From Prevotella sp. (lineage in GTDB: Bacteria; Bacteroidota; Bacteroidia; Bacteroidales; Bacteroidaceae): a stretch of 38,338 bases of DNA. Both the position numbers and the translations under genes were made by a program. Below, one piece after another: positions 1 to 7,635 of this stretch. The notes under the pieces were generated by a model. It saw nothing but the letters and a program-made list of their open reading frames with translations. It was not told the DNA's origin and searched no databases. Within the stretch, counting starts at the first letter, position 1. The number at the start of each line of letters is the position of its first letter. The stretch lies in NCBI GenBank assembly GCA_017619275.1, contig JAFZSR010000073.1:1-38338 (forward strand), written 5' to 3'.

Positions 1-26
1 GCCCCACTATGCTTCAGACTGCACGG

Positions 27-58
27 CAAAGGTACGAAATCTGAAGATTACAGCCAAA
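27..58 (-). promoter_or_regulatory. Leftward Bacteroidetes-type promoter
   Basis: Read on the minus strand, a TTTG box (55-58) is followed by a 20-bp spacer and TACCTTTG (27-34). Both boxes match the Bacteroidetes sigma-ABfr consensus TTTG/TAnnTTTG exactly, with the spacing seen at the two promoters near 31.35 kb. Transcription would run left and out of the window, so the gene served is not visible. Confidence 0.7.
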
Positions 59-74
59 CAAAACAGCCAAAAAG

Positions 75-136
75 ATATCCTGCAATTTGACCCATTGACA
101 CATAGTACTATCAAACTATCCTGCAAATTGACCTAT
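75..136. repeat. Two 21-bp direct repeats upstream of the leftward promoter
   Basis: Positions 75-95 and 116-136 match at 18 of 21 bases, sharing a core TATCCTGCAA then TTGACC. They are offset by 41 bp, close to four helical turns, and lie just upstream of the -33 box of the leftward promoter. That is where a dimeric or tandem activator would bind. The layout recalls operator repeats of AraC-type or hybrid two-component regulators at polysaccharide utilisation loci; this is inference, because the regulated gene is outside the window. Confidence 0.5.
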
Positions 137-169
137 ACGCCAAATATTTGTCCCCCGCTTATCGAGAAA

Positions 170-184
170 AGACCGCTGCGGTCT
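170..184. other. Perfect 15-bp palindrome
   Basis: AGACCGC-T-GCGGTCT is a perfect inverted repeat with a single central base. No T-tract follows on either strand, so it is not a typical terminator. A protein-binding dyad in the divergent intergenic region is possible, but nothing shows this directly. Confidence 0.35.
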
Positions 185-235
185 GTTTGGTGGTGTCATT
201 GTAGAAATTTTACTTTTTTTACACTAAATCCACAA

Positions 236-298
236 TCTGTTTAAAATAGACAACAGTTTGTTCAAAACAGACAACAGATTGGACAAAATATGCAATGC
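236..298. repeat. Three tandem 21-bp imperfect repeats before the first gene
   Basis: Units 236-256, 257-277 and 278-298 share the layout [TA]TTGGACAAAA[TC]A[GT]. The first two are nearly identical and end in ACAACAG; the third is diverged. The 21-bp period is two helical turns. The array ends about 20 bp before the TAnnTTTG box at 317, so it is a candidate operator for the locus. The longest open frame starts inside this array but is not used as the gene start here. Confidence 0.5.
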
Positions 299-316
299 TT
301 TTAACAGGATTTTTCA

Positions 317-324
317 TATTTTTG
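317..324 (+). promoter_or_regulatory. Probable -7 box for the surface-protein locus
   Basis: TATTTTTG fits TAnnTTTG and is followed by GCAG, much like the -7 region at 31333-31340. No good TTTG lies 19-21 bp upstream; AATG at 294-297 is the best. The weak -33 box together with the adjacent 21-bp repeats would suit activator-dependent expression. Transcription would begin near 330 and leave a leader of about 30 nt before the ATG at 363. Confidence 0.45.
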
Positions 325-362
325 CAGAGCAAAATAAATATCAACTAACCATCGTTATCAAT

Positions 363-2720
363 ATGCGCCGTCTATCCCTTTCAGTATTGTTCCTGGCACT
401 GGCCTTTGGGCTACATGCCCAATCGTGGTGGACAGCCCCTGACCGCCATCAATACAACGACGAGACCGTGGTCTACGCCGCCCTGCAACTCGAGACATGG
501 TCCTCGAATTATTGCAATTCGCACTATCGCGTGGCCGCCTTCATCGACGACGAGTGCCGCGCCATTGCCGACGCGCCGGAGACCCACAACGACGGCAGCA
601 GCGTCTTCGTGCTCCGCGTGCTGGGCGACCGCGACAGCGACAAGGGCAAAAGCATCCGCTTTGAGGTGTGCTGCAAAGACAACAACTTCGGGCTGGTGTA
701 CGACGTGACACCCACCACCCCCATCACTTTCGACGGCGAGTCGTGGGGCCGCCCCTCGCAGCCCATCGTGATGCATGGCGACGGCTTCACCGGTGGCGCC
801 AGCTTCAGGTTCAACAGTGCGACGATTGCGGTGGGCGAGACGGTCGACATCGTCAGCCTCTACCAAGACAACGCGATGCCGAAGTATGAGGAGATCACGC
901 TCAGCAACACCGAGGTGGCCTCGCTCGACGGCACCGTGGTCACCGGTCTGCAACCCGGCGAGGTGTGGTTCACGGTGCGTTTCCCCGGCATCTCCATCGG
1001 CAATGTCATCACCGTCATCCAGCCTGCCACCGCCTTGAACCTCCTCATCGACGAGATTCGCGTCGACATTGCGCTGCCTGAGACGCTGCAGACAAAGGCC
1101 GAGGCGTGCTACGAGCTGCTGCCCGCCAACACCACCGACATCATCACGTGGCTCATCGACGACCCGACGATAGTAGGCTACGACCCCGCCACTGCGCGAC
1201 TCCTGCCACTTGCCGTCGGCGAGACCTATATTGAGCCCGTGGTGCTGGCTGCCGACGGCAGTGTGCGCCTGCGCCCTGCCAATGGCCGACGCATCCACGT
1301 CATCATCTATGAGAACATCCCCTTGCAGGGGTTTGTCGTCAGCATCGGCCGTGTGGCCGTCGGCGAGACCACGCCCATGACGCTCACCCCCGTGCCGGCC
1401 AACGCCACCTTCGACCCGCAGGACTTCATCATCACCATGCCCGTTGCCTCGCCAGCCTTTGCACACTGGCAGGCAGCAAGCTATCAGCTGGTGTCGCGCG
1501 AACCTTTTATTTATAATGTCACCGGCTTAGTGCCCGGATGGGCCAATATTGAGATATGGCCCAAGGATGGCTCCTCGCAGGAGCCTTATCCGCTTTATAG
1601 CGATGTTGATGGCGAGACCCTCTTCGACGGTTTCGGCATCAACGAGCGGTTGGCGTTCAGCGAGGGATGGCAGTGGCGCACCAACCCCTACGGCGACCTG
1701 GACGCGCAGAACATCGAAACCGTCTTCGGCCCCTCGCTCATCGAAGCCCGCACCCAGCAGGAGCTGCTCTACAACGACCCCGAGCTGGGCTACTTCGGCA
1801 CCATCATGACAGGCGAAGGCATTCCCGAGAATATGGCCTACAAGGTGAAGATGCAGAAAGATGCCGTCGGCTACTTGGCCAGAGGCACCTATTACCCCAG
1901 CTGGTCGATAGTGCTGGAAGAGGGCTGGACATGGATTCCCACCTACTATTTCTACGACCGCCAGCTCACAACCGCCTTCGCTGGCAACAACCTGCCCGAG
2001 GGTACCGTCATCGTGTCGAAGGAAGACGGATCGGCCGAGTGGAACGGCACCGAGTGGGAGGGCGACCTGCAAGTGCTGCCCACGCGCCAGAGCTTCCTGT
2101 GCTACTACCCCGACACGGAACCCTACATACTGCTGTACGCCTCCGAATTCGAAATGCCACAGGGTATCACCCCCAGCGGGCCCTCCCCCTACCCCTCCCT
2201 TGTAGGGAGGGGAGCGGATACCTCTGCTGCTGGAATTACAGATGGCAAATCTATATACTCCTCTCCCTACAAGGGAGAGGCTGGGGAAGGGTCTGCTCAA
2301 CTTAAAGCTACCGCCCGCCGCTTCCGCGACAACATGACGATGGTGGCCACGGTGAACGGCGCCGCCAACCAAACGCTGTTGGCCTACGTGGGCGATGAGT
2401 TGCGTGGCATCGGCAGTGCTATCAATGGCCGCTACCACCTCACCGTGCATGCCGACGGTGGCGAGCGCATCAGTCTGCGCCTACTCGATGCCGACGGCTA
2501 TGAGTGGCCTGTCGACGAGCAGTTCACCGTCAGCCAGCTGCGCTTGGGTTCGCTGCGCCAGCCCGTAGCACTCCACAGCCAAGCCTGGACGCAAGGCATC
2601 AACAACGTTCAACGTTCAACGTTCAACGTTCAACGTATCTACGACTTGCAAGGCCGCCCCGTGAAGCATCCACAGAAAAAACACATCTATATTATTAATC
2701 ATAAAAAAGTGAGATTATGA
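363..2720 (+). CDS. Secreted Ig-like surface protein with sorting-signal-like C-terminus
   Basis: I start this 785-residue protein at ATG 363, where a signal peptide begins (MRRLSLSVLFLALAFG, cleavage near HAQ). The frame is open from 258, but that start lies upstream of the probable promoter. Visible modules are an N-terminal beta domain with AAFIDDECRA near residue 58, Ig-like segments in the middle, a GWQW...GWTW module from about 435, a second FVDGECRG-type domain (AYVGDELRG) near 674, and a C-terminal tail IYDLQGRPV...KKV like Bacteroidetes type-A sorting domains. It is paralogous to the next gene, with which it overlaps by 4 bp. Residues from about 606 to 645 are encoded by two palindromic repeats and have no counterpart in the paralogue. 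The linker NVQRSTFNVQR comes from a heptamer array. Exact function is unknown; surface adhesion or structure is inferred. Confidence 0.8.
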   Translation: MRRLSLSVLFLALAFGLHAQSWWTAPDRHQYNDETVVYAALQLETWSSNYCNSHYRVAAFIDDECRAIADAPETHNDGSSVFVLRVLGDRDSDKGKSIRFEVCCKDNNFGLVYDVTPTTPITFDGESWGRPSQPIVMHGDGFTGGASFRFNSATIAVGETVDIVSLYQDNAMPKYEEITLSNTEVASLDGTVVTGLQPGEVWFTVRFPGISIGNVITVIQPATALNLLIDEIRVDIALPETLQTKAEACYELLPANTTDIITWLIDDPTIVGYDPATARLLPLAVGETYIEPVVLAADGSVRLRPANGRRIHVIIYENIPLQGFVVSIGRVAVGETTPMTLTPVPANATFDPQDFIITMPVASPAFAHWQAASYQLVSREPFIYNVTGLVPGWANIEIWPKDGSSQEPYPLYSDVDGETLFDGFGINERLAFSEGWQWRTNPYGDLDAQNIETVFGPSLIEARTQQELLYNDPELGYFGTIMTGEGIPENMAYKVKMQKDAVGYLARGTYYPSWSIVLEEGWTWIPTYYFYDRQLTTAFAGNNLPEGTVIVSKEDGSAEWNGTEWEGDLQVLPTRQSFLCYYPDTEPYILLYASEFEMPQGITPSGPSPYPSLVGRGADTSAAGITDGKSIYSSPYKGEAGEGSAQLKATARRFRDNMTMVATVNGAANQTLLAYVGDELRGIGSAINGRYHLTVHADGGERISLRLLDADGYEWPVDEQFTVSQLRLGSLRQPVALHSQAWTQGINNVQRSTFNVQRIYDLQGRPVKHPQKKHIYIINHKKVRL
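2178..2220 (-). repeat. Palindromic REP-like element, copy A
   Basis: A 9-bp perfect stem (2192-2200 with 2204-2212) has a 3-nt loop. On the minus strand it is followed by the G-rich tail GGTAGGGGGAGGG. It is the inverted partner of copy B 30 bp to the right. Both lie inside the coding frame of the first gene and are translated as a Pro/Gly/Ser-rich linker. Confidence 0.75.
2250..2294 (+). repeat. Palindromic REP-like element, copy B
   Basis: TCTATATACTC is followed by a 9-bp perfect stem (2260-2268 with 2272-2280, loop ACA) and the tail CTGGGGAAGGGTCT. The same lead, stem and tail order appears at 7715-7758, and inverted at 7564-7603. It is translated as YSSPYKGEAGEGS within the first gene. 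Confidence 0.75.
2604..2636 (+). repeat. Heptamer array AACGTTC within a coding region
   Basis: Four exact AACGTTC units (2604-2631) are followed by AACGT. Because 7 is not a multiple of 3, three units encode seven residues (NVQRSTF), and gain or loss of one unit would shift the frame just before the C-terminal sorting-like tail. The downstream paralogue carries the same kind of array at the same place. Confidence 0.8.
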
Positions 2721-5683
2721 AAAAGTTATTATCACTGCTGACGCTCCTGATCGTAACGATGGGAGCCTCGGCGCAAGATTGGAACGTAGCCTATCACGAA
2801 GGCTATCCACAGGCCTACACCAACATCATGGCCGAACTTGTGGTCAACAATGGCCCAGCTGTCTACGCCGGCAACTACACCATCGGCGTGTATGTGGACG
2901 GCGAGTGCCGTGATATTGCCAGGGACAACGACATTGTGCAAGAAGTGCAAGGGAAGAAATTCCTGCTGTTCCAGGTGCCCGGCAATTATGGTAATGAAGA
3001 CCCCGAAGATGGTGCAAGCATCTCCTTCGTGTTGAGGGACAACAACAACAACTTCTACAGTGTCAAGTGCAGCCAAGAAATCACTTTCTGCAGCGATTGC
3101 GACACCTACGGCTATCCCCCCTCATCAAATCTTATCCAGCTGACGGTCACCCTGCCCAGTAGTATCACCTTCAACCCGTTTGTGGTGGAAAAAGGACAGG
3201 AGATTGACCTGATGGATCAGCTCGTGCTTACCCCTGCTGACGCCCAGCTGCCCCAGGACTACTATTGGGATTTGGGCAATAGCGAAATATTTGCCGAAAT
3301 ACATGGCGACATGCTCAAAGGTACGCAGGTCACCACAAACGCCCCCATCTCCCTGTGGGCTGGCGGCGAAGAGTTGGCCAGCACCACCTTCAGCGTCATC
3401 CAGCATGCCACCGCCATCAACATCGTGACGGACGAGTTCCAAGTGGAGAAGGGTTCTACGATGGGGCTGACCATGTTCATGCGCAACGTCCATAACTTCA
3501 AAGCCTATAGCCTCGACCCCGAAGATGCCACCGACGAGGTGCTGTGGGAGATTAAGGATGATTCATTCATCGAGGTGGGAATGGATGAAGAAGGCCTAAC
3601 CACGTGGACACCCATCAAAGGCGGCACCACTCGCATTCGACCTTACATCATGCAGGGCAACGACAAGCTCACTCCCGCCAACGACCAGTGGATTACCATC
3701 AACATCCATGTGTCCGCGACAAACCTCACTACCGACTGGCCGCAAGACCCCGAAACCGGCGATTATGTGAGCCTGAAGGCCAACGTGGGCGACGACATCA
3801 GCGATATATACAATGCCATTGGCGGTGAAAATGGACTCTTCAAAGTGTATCCTGGAGATGCCACGAACAAAGTGGTTGGAATCAAGTTTGCAAACCAAGC
3901 GGATTTTGAAAGCGGAATATTGGAGTGGGATGACTATGGTCATGGCATTGCCAAGAAGGAAGGCGTAGTGACGCTCCGCTTCTATGCCATAGAGAACGAC
4001 GCCATCTTCAAGGACATCAGCGTGGAGGTGTTCAACCCCGCCAAGACCATTGATGCCAAGGAAGGAAAGTCGCAGGGCAGCCCGCTGATGATTGACAAAG
4101 ACACCCCCATCGACGAGGCAGCAGCAGAGATAGAATTGAATCTGACATGGGGGCCCGAGGGCAGCATACCTAACGGCTACATCACCAGCACAGGAGCCAT
4201 TACCGGAGAGGGCGGCATAAGTGCAAACGGAGCCTTCTTCGACATCACCGCTCCTGAGGAGCTGGAGCGTGGCGATGCCACCGTCACCGCCACGGTGTAC
4301 TGGAACGACTATAGCAACTACAAAGGCACTAATGCCACCATCGTGCAGCAGTCGGCATCGGTTACGTTCTACGTGAAAATCATCGAGGGCCTCGACCACT
4401 TCGAAATTACCATCGTGCCCAATACCGCAGACCCCACCACCGGCACCATCACCCTGACGCCTGTGCCCGAACAGGCCACCTTCAACTGGGAAGACTATTC
4501 GCTCACAGCCTCTAACAACATGTATGGCAACTGGGATGTGCTCACCGTCACCGACACAGGCAACGGCACCTACACCTACAGTGCCTCACTGCCCGGCGAG
4601 TGGAGTGTCATGGTGGATGGAACTTCGCAAGACGAGCCAGAATGGCTGACCATACCGGCCAAGGTGTCGCTGGCAAGCGGCTGGCAGTGGAAGAGCAACA
4701 ACTGTGGAAGCCTGATGGGCGTGGAGGCACTGTCGAATTTCTTCGGCGACAACCTCGTGGAGGCACGCACCTACAACGACCTGCTCTACAACGACCCCGA
4801 ATGGGGCTACTGGGGCTCGATGACCGGACAAGCTGGCATCGGACAGAGTGTGATGTACAAGGTGAAGATGAGCAACGACAAGGTCAGCTATCTCGACAAT
4901 GGCGATCTCAATGAGGAAATTACCTTGGCATTGGTGCCGGGCTGGAACTGGATAGGCTCGCCCTACTTCTACGACCGAACAATAGAGAACGTGTTCGGAG
5001 GATTCATCGACAACAACATGGAGGGCATGGTCATCGTGTCGAAGGCCAATGGCCAAGCCGAATATGCCAACGGAACATGGAATGGCAACCTGAAGATGAT
5101 GAAGAAGGGCGAGGGCTACTACGTCTACAACCCCACCAATGAGCCTGTGTCGTTCTACATGCCTTGCGAAATCTTCGGCAATATGGATCAAGGCGACGAA
5201 ACGCCTGCTGGTGCCCGCTCGATGCGCCAGAGCGTATGGAGCTACGACCACACGCAGTTTGCCAGCAACATGAGCATGGTGGCCGAGATGCCTGAACTGG
5301 AGAATGCCGAGAACTACACCATCGGCGCCTTTGTAGATGGTGAGTGCCGCGGCGAGGGCAGCTTCGAGAATGGCCTGGCCTTCATCACCGTCCACACCAA
5401 TGGCGGCGAGCAGGTGAACTTCGTACTGCACAACGAGCTCACCGACGAGTATGCCGACATCGACGAGACCGTCGTCTCGCGCACCCGCATCGGCTCGGTC
5501 AAGGCTCCCGTAATGCTCACCAGCAATACGGTGGTAACGGGCATCAACGACGTTCAACATTCAGCGTTCAACGTTCAACGTTCAACGTTCAACGTCGACG
5601 GACGCGCCATCGGTGGCTCTACCAAGGGTGTCAGCATCCGCAAGATGAGCGATGGCACCGTCCGCAAGGTGGTCATCAAGTAA
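2717..5683 (+). CDS. Secreted Ig-like surface protein, paralogue of the preceding gene
   Basis: This 988-residue protein has a signal peptide (MKKLLSLLTLLIVTMGASAQ). Its ATG overlaps the preceding stop as ATGA, so translational coupling is likely. The module order repeats that of the first protein: an N-terminal beta domain with IGVYVDGECRD near residue 56, a long Ig-like middle, a GWQW...GWNWIGSPYFYD module from about 655, a second copy of the motif (IGAFVDGECRGEG) near 868, a heptamer-encoded linker NVQRSTFNV, and a tail KGVSIRK...RKVVIK typical of Prevotella C-terminal sorting-like sequences. The pair probably arose by tandem duplication. Transport by a type IX system is suggested by the tail, but no type IX component is present in the window. 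Role at the cell surface is inferred; no catalytic motif is visible. Confidence 0.8.
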   Translation: MKKLLSLLTLLIVTMGASAQDWNVAYHEGYPQAYTNIMAELVVNNGPAVYAGNYTIGVYVDGECRDIARDNDIVQEVQGKKFLLFQVPGNYGNEDPEDGASISFVLRDNNNNFYSVKCSQEITFCSDCDTYGYPPSSNLIQLTVTLPSSITFNPFVVEKGQEIDLMDQLVLTPADAQLPQDYYWDLGNSEIFAEIHGDMLKGTQVTTNAPISLWAGGEELASTTFSVIQHATAINIVTDEFQVEKGSTMGLTMFMRNVHNFKAYSLDPEDATDEVLWEIKDDSFIEVGMDEEGLTTWTPIKGGTTRIRPYIMQGNDKLTPANDQWITINIHVSATNLTTDWPQDPETGDYVSLKANVGDDISDIYNAIGGENGLFKVYPGDATNKVVGIKFANQADFESGILEWDDYGHGIAKKEGVVTLRFYAIENDAIFKDISVEVFNPAKTIDAKEGKSQGSPLMIDKDTPIDEAAAEIELNLTWGPEGSIPNGYITSTGAITGEGGISANGAFFDITAPEELERGDATVTATVYWNDYSNYKGTNATIVQQSASVTFYVKIIEGLDHFEITIVPNTADPTTGTITLTPVPEQATFNWEDYSLTASNNMYGNWDVLTVTDTGNGTYTYSASLPGEWSVMVDGTSQDEPEWLTIPAKVSLASGWQWKSNNCGSLMGVEALSNFFGDNLVEARTYNDLLYNDPEWGYWGSMTGQAGIGQSVMYKVKMSNDKVSYLDNGDLNEEITLALVPGWNWIGSPYFYDRTIENVFGGFIDNNMEGMVIVSKANGQAEYANGTWNGNLKMMKKGEGYYVYNPTNEPVSFYMPCEIFGNMDQGDETPAGARSMRQSVWSYDHTQFASNMSMVAEMPELENAENYTIGAFVDGECRGEGSFENGLAFITVHTNGGEQVNFVLHNELTDEYADIDETVVSRTRIGSVKAPVMLTSNTVVTGINDVQHSAFNVQRSTFNVDGRAIGGSTKGVSIRKMSDGTVRKVVIK
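5550..5594 (+). repeat. Heptamer array ACGTTCA within a coding region
   Basis: Six heptamers (ACGTTCA, with one ACATTCA and one GCGTTCA variant) run from 5550 to 5591, followed by ACG. They are translated as DVQHSAFNVQRSTFNV between the last beta domain and the C-terminal tail, exactly where the upstream paralogue carries its array. Confidence 0.8.
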
Positions 5684-5710
5684 CGTGAATATCCATTAAT
5701 TTGAACACTG

Positions 5711-5783
5711 CGACACAGAGATACAGAGTTTTGTGAGAAACACTTTGAAAACGGAGAGAGCCAAGACTCTGTGTCTCTGTGTT
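5711..5783. repeat. Inverted repeat of CACAGAG type upstream of the barrel gene
   Basis: The left arm ACACAGAGATACAGAG (5713-5728) pairs with the right arm CTCTGTGTCTCTGTGT (5767-5782) with one mismatch, leaving a spacer of about 38 bp. A related half-copy lies at 23763-23788. Both sit just upstream of a start codon. The longest open frame begins with GTG 5733 inside this repeat, which argues against that start. Confidence 0.6.
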
Positions 5784-5798
5784 AATAAAAAGAATCCG

Positions 5799-7586
5799 AT
5801 GATGAGCAGACAACGACAACCTCGCGCGTACATTATATATATTATAATGGTCATCGCCGCACTGACAGCTCCTCCCTTCGGGGGAACCGGGGGAGCACAG
5901 GCCCAGTCAATCACGCTGGGGCAGAACACCATCTCGAACATCGCCAAGAGCGACCCGCTCATCATCACTGGTGCCATCGGCACGCAGAACACCTACTACC
6001 ACTCCTCCATAGGCAGTGGCTACCGCTCGCCGTGGGGCAACTCGTTCTACGCCAACCTCAACGTGTCGGTGTACGGCATCTCCATGCCCTTCGCGTTCTA
6101 CTACTCCAACAACAACTCCTCGTGGAACTTCCCCCACTTCTCGTTCCACATCGACCCCACCTACAAGAATTGGCGCGGCCACTTCGGCCGTAGCAATATG
6201 GGCATGCACGCCTACATCATGAACATGTCGTTCAACGGCATAGGCCTGGAATACAACTCCACCAAGCTGCGTGCAGGTGCCTTCTACGGCGAGCTGCGCA
6301 ACGCCATCAACGACAATCCCGAAGACCCCGCCCACCGCAATCCGCAGTATCAGCGCATGGGCATGGGCGTGAAACTGGGCTATGGCACCAGCCGCAACTA
6401 CATCGACATGTTCCTGCTGCGTGCCTACGACAAGATCTCGTCGGTCGACGCCCGCTGGCACGACCAAATCAACCCGCAAGACAACGTGGCCGTGGCCCTG
6501 AAGGGCGGCCTGGGCCTGACACGCTGGCTCTCGCTGCGCGGCAACCTTGCATGGAGCACCTTCTCAAGCGACAAGCGCGCCCAGCGCGTACACACCACAG
6601 AACTCGACCGCTGGGACAAGGTGTTCGAAGCACGCTACACCTCGCTCATGCGCATCGCCGGCGACATCAACGCCACGCTGATGCTCAAAGGCTTCAGCGC
6701 CAACATCTTCTATCGCATGGTGCAGCCCGACTACACCACGCTGGGACTCTACTACACCAGCAACAACTACCAGTCGCTGGGCATCAACGCCTCGACGACC
6801 CTTTTCAAGAGAATCAGCCTCTCGGCCTCGTTCAGCGGCCAGGAGGACAACATAACCCGCCGCCAGCTCTACACCACTCGCGGCTTCGTCTACAACGCCT
6901 CGGCTTCTACCTCGATAGGCAACAACATCTCGCTCACTGCGGGCTACAGTGGCTACCGCCAAGTGCAGGCCGACGGCAAAGCCCGCGTCTACGACACCAC
7001 ACGCGTAGACCGCATCATGCATTCGGTCTACTTGAGCCCAACGTACACCATCGACGGCGATCAGCTGGGACACAGCATCGCGCTCACGGGCAACTTCACG
7101 CAGAACCTCGACCTCAACCAATTTGCAACTGGCGTCAGCGATGTCACCACATGGGCTGCTGGCGCTACCTACGCCTTGGACGTGAAGCCGTGGGAGATGT
7201 CGTTCACTACGGCTTACTCGCACCAGACCTCCAAAGGCTACAAGACACGCTATTCAAGCGACGTGCTCTCGTTCTCGACGGGACGCTCGTTCCTCAAGGA
7301 GAAAAACCTGTACACATCGGCCACCGTGTCGCTGTGCTACAACGACATACGCGACCAACAGCGCAACCTCTCTGTGGGTGCCGACCTCTCGGCGGGCTAC
7401 ACGCTGGCGAAGGTGCACCAGTTCTCGTTCACTGCAGGCTTCAACAAATACAGCGACACCAACCTCACGGCCGACCTGTCGTCGATGGGAACCACAGAAA
7501 TCAACCTCTCATTAGGCTACAACTACACCTTCTCGCTGCTGCAGCTGGGGAAGAAGAAATCATCCCCCGACAGCCCCTCCCTATAG
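5799..7586 (+). CDS. Predicted outer-membrane beta-barrel linked to the giant TANFOR-like protein
   Basis: Starting at ATG 5799 (or 5802) gives a protein of about 595 residues with a signal peptide ending in AQAQ. The mature part is rich in alternating aromatic/polar strands with turns (YGISMPFAFYYSNNNSSWNFP, HPTYKNW-like segment, GMGVKLGYG, later GLGLTRWLSLRGNLAW and further strands), which fits an outer-membrane barrel. From memory, similar sequences in Bacteroidetes often lie beside TANFOR-domain and fibronectin-like genes; I could not check this. Two oddities: the signal peptide c-region APPFGGTGG is encoded by a G-rich repeat-like block (5868-5896), and the C-terminal residues and TAG stop lie inside a REP-like element (7564-7603). 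The original C-terminus may therefore have been replaced. The first 22 residues of the longer GTG-initiated frame are excluded because they come from the inverted repeat. Confidence 0.75.
   Translation: MMSRQRQPRAYIIYIIMVIAALTAPPFGGTGGAQAQSITLGQNTISNIAKSDPLIITGAIGTQNTYYHSSIGSGYRSPWGNSFYANLNVSVYGISMPFAFYYSNNNSSWNFPHFSFHIDPTYKNWRGHFGRSNMGMHAYIMNMSFNGIGLEYNSTKLRAGAFYGELRNAINDNPEDPAHRNPQYQRMGMGVKLGYGTSRNYIDMFLLRAYDKISSVDARWHDQINPQDNVAVALKGGLGLTRWLSLRGNLAWSTFSSDKRAQRVHTTELDRWDKVFEARYTSLMRIAGDINATLMLKGFSANIFYRMVQPDYTTLGLYYTSNNYQSLGINASTTLFKRISLSASFSGQEDNITRRQLYTTRGFVYNASASTSIGNNISLTAGYSGYRQVQADGKARVYDTTRVDRIMHSVYLSPTYTIDGDQLGHSIALTGNFTQNLDLNQFATGVSDVTTWAAGATYALDVKPWEMSFTTAYSHQTSKGYKTRYSSDVLSFSTGRSFLKEKNLYTSATVSLCYNDIRDQQRNLSVGADLSAGYTLAKVHQFSFTAGFNKYSDTNLTADLSSMGTTEINLSLGYNYTFSLLQLGKKKSSPDSPSL
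5868..5896 (+). repeat. Degenerate REP-like G-rich block in a signal-peptide region
   Basis: GCTCCTCCCTTCGGGGG is followed by AACCGGGGGAGC. The outer arms GCTCC/GGAGC pair, and the block resembles the stem-plus-G-tail layout of copies A-D but is diverged. It encodes APPFGGTGGAQ between the hydrophobic core and the AQAQ cleavage region of the barrel protein. Membership in the same family is uncertain. Confidence 0.4.
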
Positions 7587-7603
7587 GACGGGGAGTATAT
7601 AGA
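7564..7603 (-). repeat. REP-like element, copy C, containing a stop codon
   Basis: On the minus strand this reads TCTATATACTCCCC, an imperfect stem (7574-7582 with 7585-7593, two mismatches) and the tail GGCTGTCGGGGG. It is the inverse of copy D at 7715-7758. The TAG ending the barrel gene (7584-7586) is in the loop and right arm, so the element provides the last few codons and the stop. Confidence 0.7.
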
Positions 7604-7635
7604 ATCATTCCGTATATATTTATAGCGTAAAGAAT

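Noticed and set aside
258-362. N-terminal extension of the first gene from ATG 258
   Set aside because: It starts inside the 21-bp repeat array, precedes the probable promoter and would bury the signal peptide.
411-1466. 351-codon minus-strand frame opposite the first gene
   Set aside because: Gly/Val/His-rich composition without any domain; the plus-strand gene has a paralogue immediately downstream.
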